DNA of 37,869 nucleotides from CAZTDD01 sp964612675 (GCA_964612675.1 CAZTDD010000065.1:1-37869); one strand, 5' to 3'. Positions 8,679 to 16,304 are shown, counted from the stretch's first letter. Notes: generated by a model not told the origin, from the letters alone. Program-made: numbers and translations.

Positions 8679-9458
8679 TTACATACCGTCACCCTGTTCG
8701 CAGATCCCAGAGTTTGGTGCATATCCATCGTTACACCAAGCCTCTGGGGAAACCGGATCGTGGCCATAACAGCAATCACCTGCACGAGGACCAGCGCCAG
8801 TGTCGCAATCACCGCTACCTCCTTGGGGCCACTTCCCATACACGCACGGTGAGTTGGCTGGTTGGGTCCCCGTTTCGCAATCATACATGCCTGGGATATT
8901 CCCGGTATCTGGGCATCCTTCTGCTGGCGGGCTGTTGCCAGTTGGTGTGCAGTGAGGTGGTGTACTCCCGTTTGCACAGAATTCTGCCTCAGCGGTTGGG
9001 GGAAACAACACGACCCCCGTAAGGGCAGCTGCTCCAACCGTTATGAATCTCCTTCGCCTCATCTTCTCGACGGCTTCAGCGTCTCCGCTGCCGGGGCGAC
9101 CTCCACCGAAGCTCTCGATTTGGGGAGGCGAGTAGAGCGCCCTGTCAGACCTTTCTCGGTCTACCTTTGGTTCGTTAGATTCGTCGTCGGTTCCGACAAT
9201 GCCCTGTTCCCCCATGGCGAGTAGAAAGGCCCGGAAATCTTCGCGGACCGACTCACGAACGGCCTTTTCGATGTGTGGCCACATCTTGTCGAAGATCTCA
9301 CTTTCTGTTGCAGGACCGTCGGCGAGATCGCGCATGAGTTGCGCCGCCATTCTGTTGAGAGGCAGGAGCCGATCATTGTCGGCATTGAACACGAAGCCCG
9401 TCTCATCGTCTTCCTCACGAAAAGTGCAGCTGGACACAATTCTCCACTTCGGATCCAT
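8679..9458 (-). CDS. PqqD-like domain fused to a Tat-like signal and a Cys-Gly-Pro repeat core (candidate RiPP precursor)
   Basis: Residues 1-90 resemble a PqqD/RRE fold (LLPLNRMAAQLMRDLADG, then an acidic helix and FLLAMGEQGIVG), the domain that binds leader peptides for radical SAM maturases. A charged linker carries YSPPQIESFG (Y109, P112, I114, G118), matching the YxxPx(L/I)xxxG leader motif known from lasso precursors. Residues 134-158 look like a Tat signal: RRRRFIT, a hydrophobic stretch, then a signal peptidase site A156-E-A158. The remaining 101 residues hold 10 Cys (161, 170, 182, 194, 205, 218, 229, 230, 242, 253) in eight units of C-x(1-3)-G-x-x-P and a final C-x-x-G. The start has a strong GAGGAGGT and overlaps the stop of the radical SAM gene (TAATG). 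Domain assignments are by pattern. That the repeats are the modified substrate is inference; a secreted disulfide-rich protein with an in-cis PqqD-like domain is the alternative. Confidence 0.85.
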   Translation of the reverse strand: MDPKWRIVSSCTFREEDDETGFVFNADNDRLLPLNRMAAQLMRDLADGPATESEIFDKMWPHIEKAVRESVREDFRAFLLAMGEQGIVGTDDESNEPKVDRERSDRALYSPPQIESFGGGRPGSGDAEAVEKMRRRRFITVGAAALTGVVLFPPTAEAEFCANGSTPPHCTPTGNSPPAEGCPDTGNIPGMYDCETGTQPANSPCVYGKWPQGGSGDCDTGAGPRAGDCCYGHDPVSPEAWCNDGYAPNSGICEQGDGM

Positions 9459-10639
9459 TATGATACCTCCTCGTTATGTTTCTCGTTATGTTTGGAGAGT
9501 TTGTCAACACCAGAACCGACCTTGCGTTCTTCAATCCACTCGTCAGCTATCGCTCGATCACCGACGATTCGCTTTTCGGGGAACAGGCCTTTTTCGTACG
9601 CCCCTTGGCACGTGGGATACGGCGCATCCATGCGACCGTATTCGTCTAGTGAGGCCGCCCGGCACTGCCCGTTACATAGGCGTCGGAACGCACAAATACC
9701 GCATATTCCTTTCATGGGACCATCCAGCACGCGGCGATGCACAACCAGCTGGGGCGACGATCGCCAGACATCTTTGAGGGGTTTGTTCACAGCGCTACCG
9801 TACGTGGTGTCGTGGCGGTGTTCTCCGATGCCGCATAGGGCTAAAGTGCCGTCGGCGAGGAACCCACACATCTGGGGTAAACCGCATGAATGGAAGCGGC
9901 CATGCCCCTTGAGGTAGCGCCAGGACGCGAGAGCGGGAGGCACGTTTGTATTGACTGGGATCGTGGAATTGGGGGCTATCTGATTTTGGATATACCGAAG
10001 GAAAGCCAGTGTCTCTTCGAGGGCCAACGCCTCCCCGCGGCGGATCATGCCACCGCCGCGGCCCATATGTGAGACGGGAAGATAGCGCATAGAGGCGGCT
10101 TTCCGGTCTCGTGCAAGACAAAGCATCTCTTTTACGCTATAGACGTTGCCTGGGTAAACGGCACAGATGATCTGGTATTTTACGCCTTTCCGAGCAAGGG
10201 TGTCCATCCCTTCGAGGGTCCTCTCAAACGAACCCGCTACGCCGCGAAATATGTCATGTGTTTGATTATCCGGCCCGTCCAGACTCACTGAAATAAAACT
10301 CCCTTTCGTCTCTGCAAAGAACCGGGCGACCTCGTCATCGAGCAAGGTTCCGTTTGTCTCCATGTTCACGCGGACGTTGCGATCACGCAGGTAACACATC
10401 AGTTTGTACGTCGTGTCCCGTATTAGGAGTGGCTCCCCTCCCGTGAACTTGACGCTTCGCAGCCCCAACTCAATCGCCTCGTCCATGATGCGTTTCCATG
10501 TATCAAAGTCGAGTTCCGGGCGTCGATCTCGTTTCTCGGGACCGGCACTCACCCAGCAATGCCGGCAGCGGAGGTTACAGCCACTGGTTATGTACAGGTA
10601 GATGCTCCGCAGAGGCGGTGTACCGTTCTGGGTCGGCAT
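9458..10639 (-). CDS. Radical SAM/SPASM peptide-maturase-like enzyme (second)
   Basis: 393 residues. The radical SAM cluster motif CNLRCRHC (C21, C25, C28) opens the TIM-barrel, with TGGEP at 66-70 for SAM binding. The C-terminal SPASM region has CGICAFRRLCNGQC and a further Cys 17 residues on (C-x2-C-x5-C-x3-C-x17-C), expected to hold auxiliary 4Fe-4S clusters. Such enzymes make thioether or carbon crosslinks in peptides or process quinone cofactors. Only 20 residues precede the first Cys, so it has no recognition domain of its own, which fits the PqqD-like domain being on the next protein. The ATG at 10639 is chosen over 10669 because AAAGGAGT stands 4 bases before it. It overlaps the preceding radical SAM gene by 65 bases and the following gene by 1 base, so the three are surely cotranslated. 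The exact reaction is unknown. Confidence 0.9.
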   Translation of the reverse strand: MPTQNGTPPLRSIYLYITSGCNLRCRHCWVSAGPEKRDRRPELDFDTWKRIMDEAIELGLRSVKFTGGEPLLIRDTTYKLMCYLRDRNVRVNMETNGTLLDDEVARFFAETKGSFISVSLDGPDNQTHDIFRGVAGSFERTLEGMDTLARKGVKYQIICAVYPGNVYSVKEMLCLARDRKAASMRYLPVSHMGRGGGMIRRGEALALEETLAFLRYIQNQIAPNSTIPVNTNVPPALASWRYLKGHGRFHSCGLPQMCGFLADGTLALCGIGEHRHDTTYGSAVNKPLKDVWRSSPQLVVHRRVLDGPMKGICGICAFRRLCNGQCRAASLDEYGRMDAPYPTCQGAYEKGLFPEKRIVGDRAIADEWIEERKVGSGVDKLSKHNEKHNEEVS

Positions 10640-11741
10640 GATGACTCCTTTCGGCGGACCTATCCCCATCCGGGATTAACTCGCGATAGCAGCAACCTGG
10701 ATCACGTGAAGGCCAAATTCCCGTCGCGCTGTGTGCGGCAGCTGGGCATCCGCCGTTGCAGTCCCGCCGCCAGACGCAGTCGTGGCAGCCGTCGATCTCA
10801 TCTAACGTTGTGCTCCAGTGAGATCGGATGTGCTTGATAGGCTCCGCATTTCTCCACAGATCCTTGAGGGACCGTTCCAGGAGGCTGCCACAAGGGTAGT
10901 CTTCTCCTTGCTCGCATGGCGTGATCTGGCCATCCGCACGTACGGTAAATCCAGTATTTACTGCACCGCATCGTTGAATCGTCTTGACCGGTACGCCTTC
11001 TGTCGGTCCGTTGTTGTTGAGTTCCACCACTTTCCTGGCTACATTTGACCACGTACCGTCTATGAACCTGCCAAACTCCGACCTCAATTCATTGATCTTT
11101 TCAATAAGTTGGCGTTTTTGCTCGGGACTGACCTGCATATCCGCTACGTTCCGCTGTCCCCGTCCGCTGGCGGTCATCGGTGTGAGCGTTAGACGTGACA
11201 ACCCGAGTTCTTTGGCAAAACGAAGTGTCGATTCTATCTTTGCCACGTTAATTCGAGTCACGACACAGAAGCCACTGGGATGGAAGCCAGCCTTCCTAAG
11301 CGCCCCAATCCCGCGAATTGCCGAACCGAATGCACCATTTCCGCGAAATGTGTCGTGTGTTGATGCATCCGGGCCGTCCAAACCTACAATGAAACCTCTG
11401 ACTCGGCCGGTGGACCTGAGATACTCCGCAGTTTCAGATGTGATCAGCGTCGCGTTTGTGTTGAATCGGACCGTAGCAGGTTTGTTGATAACATATTCAA
11501 GTAGTCTCTCCCATCCCGGCCGCGCGAAAGGCTCTCCGCCTGAAAACGTAAACTTGAATACGCCGCTCTTATGAAGATCGTCAATAATTCGCATCCATTG
11601 CTCGTCGCTCAGCTCATCATCCAAGTGCTCATTGGCACTGGCAAAACAGTGCGGACAATTCAAGTTACAGCGGTTCGTAATACTCAGAACCGCTGAGAAA
11701 GGTATACGAGGGACAGGAGGTTCCATGTTTGTCACGCTCAT
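10575..11741 (-). CDS. Radical SAM/SPASM peptide-maturase-like enzyme (first)
   Basis: 388 residues from the ATG at 11741, which is preceded by GAGGTG with a 9-base gap. Frames extending further upstream give AT-rich sequence that does not look coded. The radical SAM motif is CNLNCPHC (C25, C29, C32) with SGGEP at 67-71. The SPASM part begins with a Cys pair around GFTVRADGQITPC and continues CHDCVWRRDCNGGC with a last Cys 16 residues later. It shares the CNL-C--HC and GGEP layout and overall length with the second radical SAM enzyme but is clearly divergent, so the pair may perform different steps or form a heterodimer. The last ~20 residues lie in the 65-base overlap with the next gene. It is the first gene after a candidate promoter (11884-11912). 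The family is secure; the substrate assignment to the Cys-repeat protein is by context. Confidence 0.9.
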   Translation of the reverse strand: MSVTNMEPPVPRIPFSAVLSITNRCNLNCPHCFASANEHLDDELSDEQWMRIIDDLHKSGVFKFTFSGGEPFARPGWERLLEYVINKPATVRFNTNATLITSETAEYLRSTGRVRGFIVGLDGPDASTHDTFRGNGAFGSAIRGIGALRKAGFHPSGFCVVTRINVAKIESTLRFAKELGLSRLTLTPMTASGRGQRNVADMQVSPEQKRQLIEKINELRSEFGRFIDGTWSNVARKVVELNNNGPTEGVPVKTIQRCGAVNTGFTVRADGQITPCEQGEDYPCGSLLERSLKDLWRNAEPIKHIRSHWSTTLDEIDGCHDCVWRRDCNGGCPAAAHSATGIWPSRDPGCCYRELIPDGDRSAERSHHADPERYTASAEHLPVHNQWL

Positions 11742-11883
11742 GCTGTCATGCACCTCAATAGGGCTGTCAATCAACCGCCAAAGAATGTAAAGAAGTATTT
11801 TCGAACACTCAGAACCGCATATATAAACGTTGGGTGGACAATGGAGCTCAACAACAAGAACATATTCGCCAATTCGAGGTTTA

Positions 11884-11912
11884 ATAATAACACGACCCAA
11901 AATGATTATCAA
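11884..11912 (-). promoter_or_regulatory. Candidate sigma70-type promoter of the radical SAM/Cys-repeat block
   Basis: On the minus strand TTGATA (11912-11907) and TATTAT (11889-11884) are separated by 17 bases; each hexamer differs from consensus at one position. Transcription would begin near 11877, leaving about 135 bases of leader before the first radical SAM ATG. The surrounding 390-base gap is otherwise AT-rich and without a convincing gene. Confidence 0.45.
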
Positions 11913-11914
11913 GA

Positions 11915-11930
11915 ATTATTTTTAAATAAT
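11915..11930. promoter_or_regulatory. AT-only palindrome beside the candidate promoter
   Basis: ATTATTT and AAATAAT form perfect inverted arms around a 2-base centre, ending 2 bases upstream of the -35 hexamer. Its place suggests an activator site or UP-type element for the radical SAM operon, but an AT-rich chance palindrome is possible. Confidence 0.3.
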
Positions 11931-12023
11931 CACATAATTACTTATAGGTCGATAATCCTTTTCCCGGATCGTCAGTCTTGACGGGGCGGCAAAAAGTCAG
12001 CAGCGTATATGCAGTAAGGCTTT

Positions 12024-12061
12024 CAACCCCCTCTGTATCTCCCCCAGTCTTGGGAGAGAAG
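12024..12061 (+). repeat. Intergenic repeat, copy 1 (CAACCCCCTC...TCTTGGGAGAG)
   Basis: CAACCCCCTC is followed after a short spacer by CCCCCAGTCTTGGGAGAGA, which can fold on itself. Related copies in the other orientation lie at 24645-24680 and 37594-37654. It stands between the ParB gene and the radical SAM operon. Confidence 0.55.
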
Positions 12062-12134
12062 AAATGCGTAATAATGGATTTTAAGGAAGAACTGTGTGAA
12101 ACTCAAAACCGAGATTGCAAGCACGCCGAAACTG

Positions 12135-12965
12135 TTATTGTGATAGTCTCATAATATATTCGAGTTCCTTATTAAGAACATTTAACACATCTTCTTCCGA
12201 AAATGAACGACGGCGAAAACGAATAATAAGTTTATACTTTTCGTCCTTGGGTTCTCGTACATACTCATTTTGTTTGTTTGTCTTCTTCGGTTTTGAATTC
12301 TTCTGTTGGCGCGCCTGGATGATGCTGAGGTTGCCGCTCTTGTATTGTTCCCACGCCTCCAAGATTTGCTCAAGGTTACCCATCCTGACTATCTGACACA
12401 ACAGGGTTTTAGGGACACTGTCGACATGTCGACACTCCTGCTTGATTGCGTCAGGGAGGCGCGTCAAAGCCAAAATTTCGTTGGCACGTGTGCGGGATAT
12501 CCCAAGGATTCTCCCAATGTCGGCATCGGAGTATTTGTTCTGTTCTTTTAGTTTCTGAAGCCCTTCCGCCAACTCAATCGGGTTCAGGTCTTCGCGTTGA
12601 AGGTTCTCAATCAAGGCGATTTCCAGCGGGTCTTCGTCTTTCTTAATCACAGCGGGAATGTCGCGAAGACCGGCGATTTTGGCTGCCCGAAATCGCCGGT
12701 CACCGGCCAGCAGTAAATAACGTTGGTTATCCAAAGTCGGTCGAACAATAATCGGCTGGAGAATGCCTTTGTCTTTTATGGATTGGGCAAGTTCGTTGAG
12801 TTTTTCTTCATCAAAATGAGTCCGAGGCTGTTCGTCATTCGGTTGAATTTTGCTGAGTGGAATTCGCAGGAAACGCCCGTTGTCATGTAGCGAATTCTTC
12901 GAATGCTGGGAGGCTTTCTTGTTTTTTCCCTCACAAGCGGCGCGATTCTTGGCTGCGCTGGGCAT
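12135..12965 (-). CDS. ParB/Spo0J-family protein without adjacent parA
   Basis: About 276 residues. After a Lys/Ser-rich start comes the ParB N-terminal domain (IPLSKIQPNDEQPRTHF, then GILQPIIVRP) with the CTP-binding ParB box GDRRFRAAKIAG. The central helix-turn-helix region follows, with YSDADIGRILGISRTRANEI as the recognition segment. A basic linker and a short C-terminal segment ending EDVLNVLNKELEYIMRLSQ could dimerise. ParB proteins bind parS and spread as CTP clamps to segregate replicons. The ATG at 12965 is chosen because GGGGAG lies 9 bases before it; the GTG at 12989 adds only eight residues. No ParA is present on either side and no parS-like TGTTTCACGTGAAACA was noticed. It could therefore be the chromosomal ParB separated from ParA, or a ParB-like regulator near the RiPP block. 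Confidence 0.9.
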   Translation of the reverse strand: MPSAAKNRAACEGKNKKASQHSKNSLHDNGRFLRIPLSKIQPNDEQPRTHFDEEKLNELAQSIKDKGILQPIIVRPTLDNQRYLLLAGDRRFRAAKIAGLRDIPAVIKKDEDPLEIALIENLQREDLNPIELAEGLQKLKEQNKYSDADIGRILGISRTRANEILALTRLPDAIKQECRHVDSVPKTLLCQIVRMGNLEQILEAWEQYKSGNLSIIQARQQKNSKPKKTNKQNEYVREPKDEKYKLIIRFRRRSFSEEDVLNVLNKELEYIMRLSQ

Positions 12966-13446
12966 CGTCAACAACTCCCCACTTGTCACAGGGTCGGCAA
13001 ATAGAGGGAATCACGAGAGCATTCGTCACGCGCGAATGCCTCAATGGAAACGACCAGGACGCATGCCCGACATCGGCAAAGGAAAACTGTGCGTGGAATA
13101 AAACAGATTCATAAGTCAAACCCCGTTTTTAAGAATATATCGCTTTGCGGAGCGCGCGTCAAGCATTTTTTGCAAAGAGTATATCTTGAGAATGCAGCTC
13201 TCTTGGCTGAGGGGAAGCAGCACGATTGGGAGCTGAGTGAGGCAAGACTCGCAACGGAATACCCCCCTTCCTAAACATAAGTAATTAAATATCAATATTT
13301 TATAGGCTGACAGTCAACGAGTTGTAGTCAGTTTCTGTCACGTGGACATGCCAGACGCCAGTCGGGTTGGCGATCCTCGCGGAGTGAAACGACTCGTTGG
13401 ATCGTACGGCACCGAGTCGATTTCAGGGACAGTTTCAGGATAGGCT

Positions 13447-13475
13447 GGTGGGCTACGCTTCGCTTTGAGCCCACC
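13447..13475. repeat. Hairpin element GGTGGGCT/AGCCCACC
   Basis: Perfect 8-base inverted arms surround a 13-base loop (ACGCTTCGCTTTG). It is one of several structured elements in the 700-base region without a gene between ParB and the radical SAM/B12 gene. No coding sequence could be supported there; the 12990-13430 part shows nothing recognisable. Confidence 0.5.
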
Positions 13476-13511
13476 CTACCGTTGATGGCACCCCACCGTG
13501 GATGGCATTGA

Positions 13512-13582
13512 GGGAGGGCGAAGCTCCCGCTGAGCCGCTCTTCTCTTCCGAAGCGACGGCTCGGCGGGAGCCTCGCCCTCCC
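13512..13582. repeat. Large imperfect inverted repeat with GGGAGGGCGA(A/G)GCTCCC arms
   Basis: Two 26-base arms (13512-13537 and 13557-13582) match at 24 of 26 positions when one is reverse-complemented, around a 19-base loop. Each arm itself contains GGGAG...CTCCC. The end of the arm (GGGAGGGCGAA) is also the unit core of the tandem array at 37427-37512, so both belong to one mobile or amplified intergenic family. Confidence 0.7.
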
Positions 13583-13633
13583 AGTAAAGAACTTGCTACT
13601 TCTATCTCCCAGCAAAGAACTCGCTACTTCTAC
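13578..13633. repeat. Tandem pair of 28-base units
   Basis: Units 13578-13605 and 13606-13633 start CTCCCAG(T/C)AAAGAACT and differ at only three C/T positions. They abut the right arm of the large inverted repeat and end 56 bases before the next gene start. Confidence 0.6.
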
Positions 13634-13689
13634 CGGAACATTAGTTCAGCACAGTCGGTTCTGGTACTCTGGGGGGTGAGGAGCAAATC

Positions 13690-15105
13690 ATGGCAAGAGT
13701 GTTTCTTTTTGTTCCCCCGAGCGGACGCTACCGCCGGGACGATCGCTGCCAGTCCAAGGTGGAAGATCAGACCATCCGTGCGGTGTTCCCGCCGCTGGAC
13801 CTCGCGACGATGGCCGAACTGCTTCGTCAGGCCGGGCATGAGGTGTGTCTTGTCGATTATCCGGCGGTTCAAAAAGACAGAGAAAATTTACAGAAAGATA
13901 TTCTTCAGTTCGATCCAAATCTCCTGATTTATACATGTACAGCGCCGACACTCGATCAGGATCTAACATTATCCGAATCGATCAAAACGTGGAAACCGGA
14001 ATCGCTAATATGTATAAAAGGCGAACCGGCGAACTTTATCGATGAAAATATAATTAACGAGCATGCCGCCGTGGATTATGTGTTACGCGGTGAAGCCGAA
14101 GCGATTATTCAATCGTATTCCCAGGGCCTGTCTTTTGAAGAAATTCCCGGTGTGACCTGGCGTCAGGACGAGTCGGTTGTGCGCAATCCCGGCCCTGAGA
14201 GCTGTCTGGTTCTCGATGACTTGCCGTTTCCCGCCCGCGATCTGCTGGATAACAGTCGGTATGTGTGGCCCGAAACGGGCGACCCGATGACGACGATTCT
14301 CACTGCGGAGGGATGTCCGTTCGAATGCATTTTTTGTCCCGTTGTGCCACTCAGCGGTCGACGGCTTCGGTTTCGCAGTATTGGTGGAATTGTCGACGAG
14401 ATTCGCGAGTGTGTCGAACGGTTCGGGATTCGCTATTTCCTTTTTCATGCGGATACGTTTACCCTCAAAAAGCCATGGGTAATCGAGTTATGCCAGGCCA
14501 TTTTGGATTCAAGACTGCCGATCGTTTGGGCGTGCAACAGCCGGGTAGACACAATTGACGGGGAACGACTGGATTGGATGAAACGGGCGGGCTGCCGGAT
14601 CGTTGGTTTCGGTGTTGAATCGGGCAGCGATGAAGATCTGAAACGAATGCGAAAGGGAGCAACGACGGAGGACGCTCGTCGCGCGATTCGACTTTGCCGT
14701 GAATATGATATTCGCTCGCACGCATTCTTTGTTTTCGGATTTCCGTGGGATACCGAGGAATCGATCCGGAGAACAGTGGATTTCGGCCTCGAATTGGATC
14801 CGGATTTTTTTGATTTTAACTTGGCGTACCCGATCCCCGGTACGGAGCTGTATCGTATGGTTGTCGATGAGGGGCTGTGCGATTTGGAACGGTTGAAACA
14901 GGGCGGCTATTCCATCGCGGCGCTCCGCACACGGACGGTGTCAGCGAAGAGGTTGGAGGAGTTGCGACGGCGGGCACTCTGGCGGTTGTACCTTCGGCCG
15001 CGCTACGTTATTCGGACTCTACGCAACGCGGGTTCACCCCAAGTCGCTTTGCGCTATTGTCGGGCTGCCGCAACGCGAGTTGCAAACCTGATGTTTGGTG
15101 TATGA
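13690..15105 (+). CDS. B12-binding-domain radical SAM protein (BchE/MiaB-like superfamily)
   Basis: 471 residues. The first ~140 form a Rossmann-type cobalamin-binding-like domain (LDLATMAELLRQAGHEVCLVD, ..., DYVLRGEAE), the usual partner of class B radical SAM methylases and cyclases. The DxHxxG cobalt-ligand motif is not seen. The radical SAM motif CPFECIFC (C209, C213, C216) follows TTILTAEG. Further barrel signatures include FGVESGSDEDLKRMRKG and FVFGFPWDTEESI. The C-terminus is short and basic. The ATG at 13690 has GTGAGGAG six bases upstream. Related proteins act on lipids, hopanoids, porphyrins or phosphonates; nothing here decides the substrate. It precedes prfB by 52 bases on the same strand, so the two may share transcripts. 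Confidence 0.88.
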   Translation: MARVFLFVPPSGRYRRDDRCQSKVEDQTIRAVFPPLDLATMAELLRQAGHEVCLVDYPAVQKDRENLQKDILQFDPNLLIYTCTAPTLDQDLTLSESIKTWKPESLICIKGEPANFIDENIINEHAAVDYVLRGEAEAIIQSYSQGLSFEEIPGVTWRQDESVVRNPGPESCLVLDDLPFPARDLLDNSRYVWPETGDPMTTILTAEGCPFECIFCPVVPLSGRRLRFRSIGGIVDEIRECVERFGIRYFLFHADTFTLKKPWVIELCQAILDSRLPIVWACNSRVDTIDGERLDWMKRAGCRIVGFGVESGSDEDLKRMRKGATTEDARRAIRLCREYDIRSHAFFVFGFPWDTEESIRRTVDFGLELDPDFFDFNLAYPIPGTELYRMVVDEGLCDLERLKQGGYSIAALRTRTVSAKRLEELRRRALWRLYLRPRYVIRTLRNAGSPQVALRYCRAAATRVANLMFGV

Positions 15106-15157
15106 GTACTGGAGACCCGGACAACGCTTTATCGATTCATAAGGAGAAGAATACATA

Positions 15158-16268
15158 ATGTATGAAGACCTGACCTATCGTTTAGAAGGAATGAAGAAAC
15201 ACCTCGAAGAGCTCGGAGGCTATCTTTGACGTTGAGGGCAAAAAGCAAGCCGTCGCCGAAATGGAACAGGAAATGAATCGACCCGATTTCTGGGACGATC
15301 AGGAACGGGCGAAAGAATACGGCAAAAAGCTCAAACAACACAAAGAAGATATCGATCGTTTTGAGAACCTGTATTTGGGTGTAAATGACGTTCTGGAATT
15401 GGCTCAACTGAGTGACGAGGAAGGCGAGGGGGGGCACGAGGAGGAGTTCCAGTCCGAAATTGAAAAAATCGAGAAGAAGATCGAGGACTTCGAGGTACGC
15501 TGTACGCTGTCCGGCGAGCTGGACGATCTGAGTTGTTTCCTCAATATCCATCCGGGAGCGGGAGGCACCGAGTCGTGCGATTGGGCGGATATGTTGCTGC
15601 GGATGTATCTTCGATGGGCCGAGTTGCGGGATTATAAAATGGAACTGATTGACCGTCAGCCCGGCGACGAAGCGGGCATCAAGAATGCGATCGTTCATAT
15701 CCAGGGCGAATATGCGTATGGCTATTTGAAAGCTGAAACCGGTATTCACAGGCTTGTTCGAATTTCTCCTTTCGATGCCAACAAGCGGCGGCACACCTCG
15801 TTCGCAGCCGTCCATGCAATGCCGGAGGTGGAGGAGGACGTCGAGATCGACTTGAACGAAGATGATCTTCGTATCGATACCTACCGTTCGTCTGGTGCGG
15901 GCGGTCAGCACGTCAATGTGACGGATTCCGCGGTTCGAATCACACACATGCCCACAGGCATCGTTGTTTGCTGTCAGAACGAACGTTCGCAGCATAAGAA
16001 CAAAGCCACTGCGATGAAGGTATTGAGGTCCAGGTTGTACGAGCGGATGCTCGAAGAACAAAAGGAGAAGATCGACAAGATCGCCGGCGAAAAGAAAGAC
16101 ATTGCGTGGGGCAATCAGATTCGTTCGTATGTGTTCCACCCCTACAACATGATCAAGGATTTGCGCACGGGAGTCGAGCGTGGCGATATCCAGCGTGTCA
16201 TGGACGGCGATTTGGACGAGTTTATGGCGGCGTATTTGCGCAAGAGCTTGGCGGGGGAGACAACGTAA
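15158..16268 (+). CDS. prfB: Peptide chain release factor 2, with programmed +1 frameshift
   Basis: RF2 ends translation at UGA and UAA. A 23-codon first frame starts at ATG 15158 (AAGGAG 11 bases upstream), runs to ...GGYL and meets an in-frame TGA at 15227-15229. Moving +1 after CTT (15224-15226) continues with GAC at 15228 into DVEGKKQAVAEMEQEMNRP and to the TAA at 16266, giving about 369 residues, the normal RF2 length. The RF2 stop-recognition tripeptide SPF is in VRISPFDANKRR, and the catalytic GGQ is in SGAGGQHVNVTDSAVR. The class-specific choice of SPF over PxT makes RF2 rather than RF1 certain. Expression is autoregulated because low RF2 favours the frameshift. Confidence 0.97.
15214..15230 (+). 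promoter_or_regulatory. prfB +1 frameshift signal
   Basis: An internal Shine-Dalgarno-like GGAGG (15215-15219) stands a few bases before TATCTTTGAC, the classical slippery CTT-TGA-C of bacterial RF2 genes. The ribosome pauses at the poorly read TGA and slips forward by one base, keeping RF2 synthesis tied to RF2 supply. Confidence 0.95.
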
Positions 16269-16304
16269 GCACAGGTAATGCTACGGCAACAAAGGAGTCT
16301 TCCC

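Noticed and set aside
11742..12023. A 77-codon plus-strand frame in the AT-rich gap before the radical SAM genes
   Set aside because: Asn/Thr/Lys-rich translation typical of AT-rich non-coding DNA, no ribosome site, and it covers the candidate promoter of the opposite strand.
12990..13430. Possible small genes between ParB and the repeat cluster
   Set aside because: Several short frames exist on both strands but none has a ribosome site or a protein-like pattern; only AT-rich non-coding sequence is seen.
13328..13615. A 95-codon minus-strand frame across the repeat cluster
   Set aside because: It is made of the inverted and tandem repeats themselves; such GC-rich repeats give long open frames by composition.
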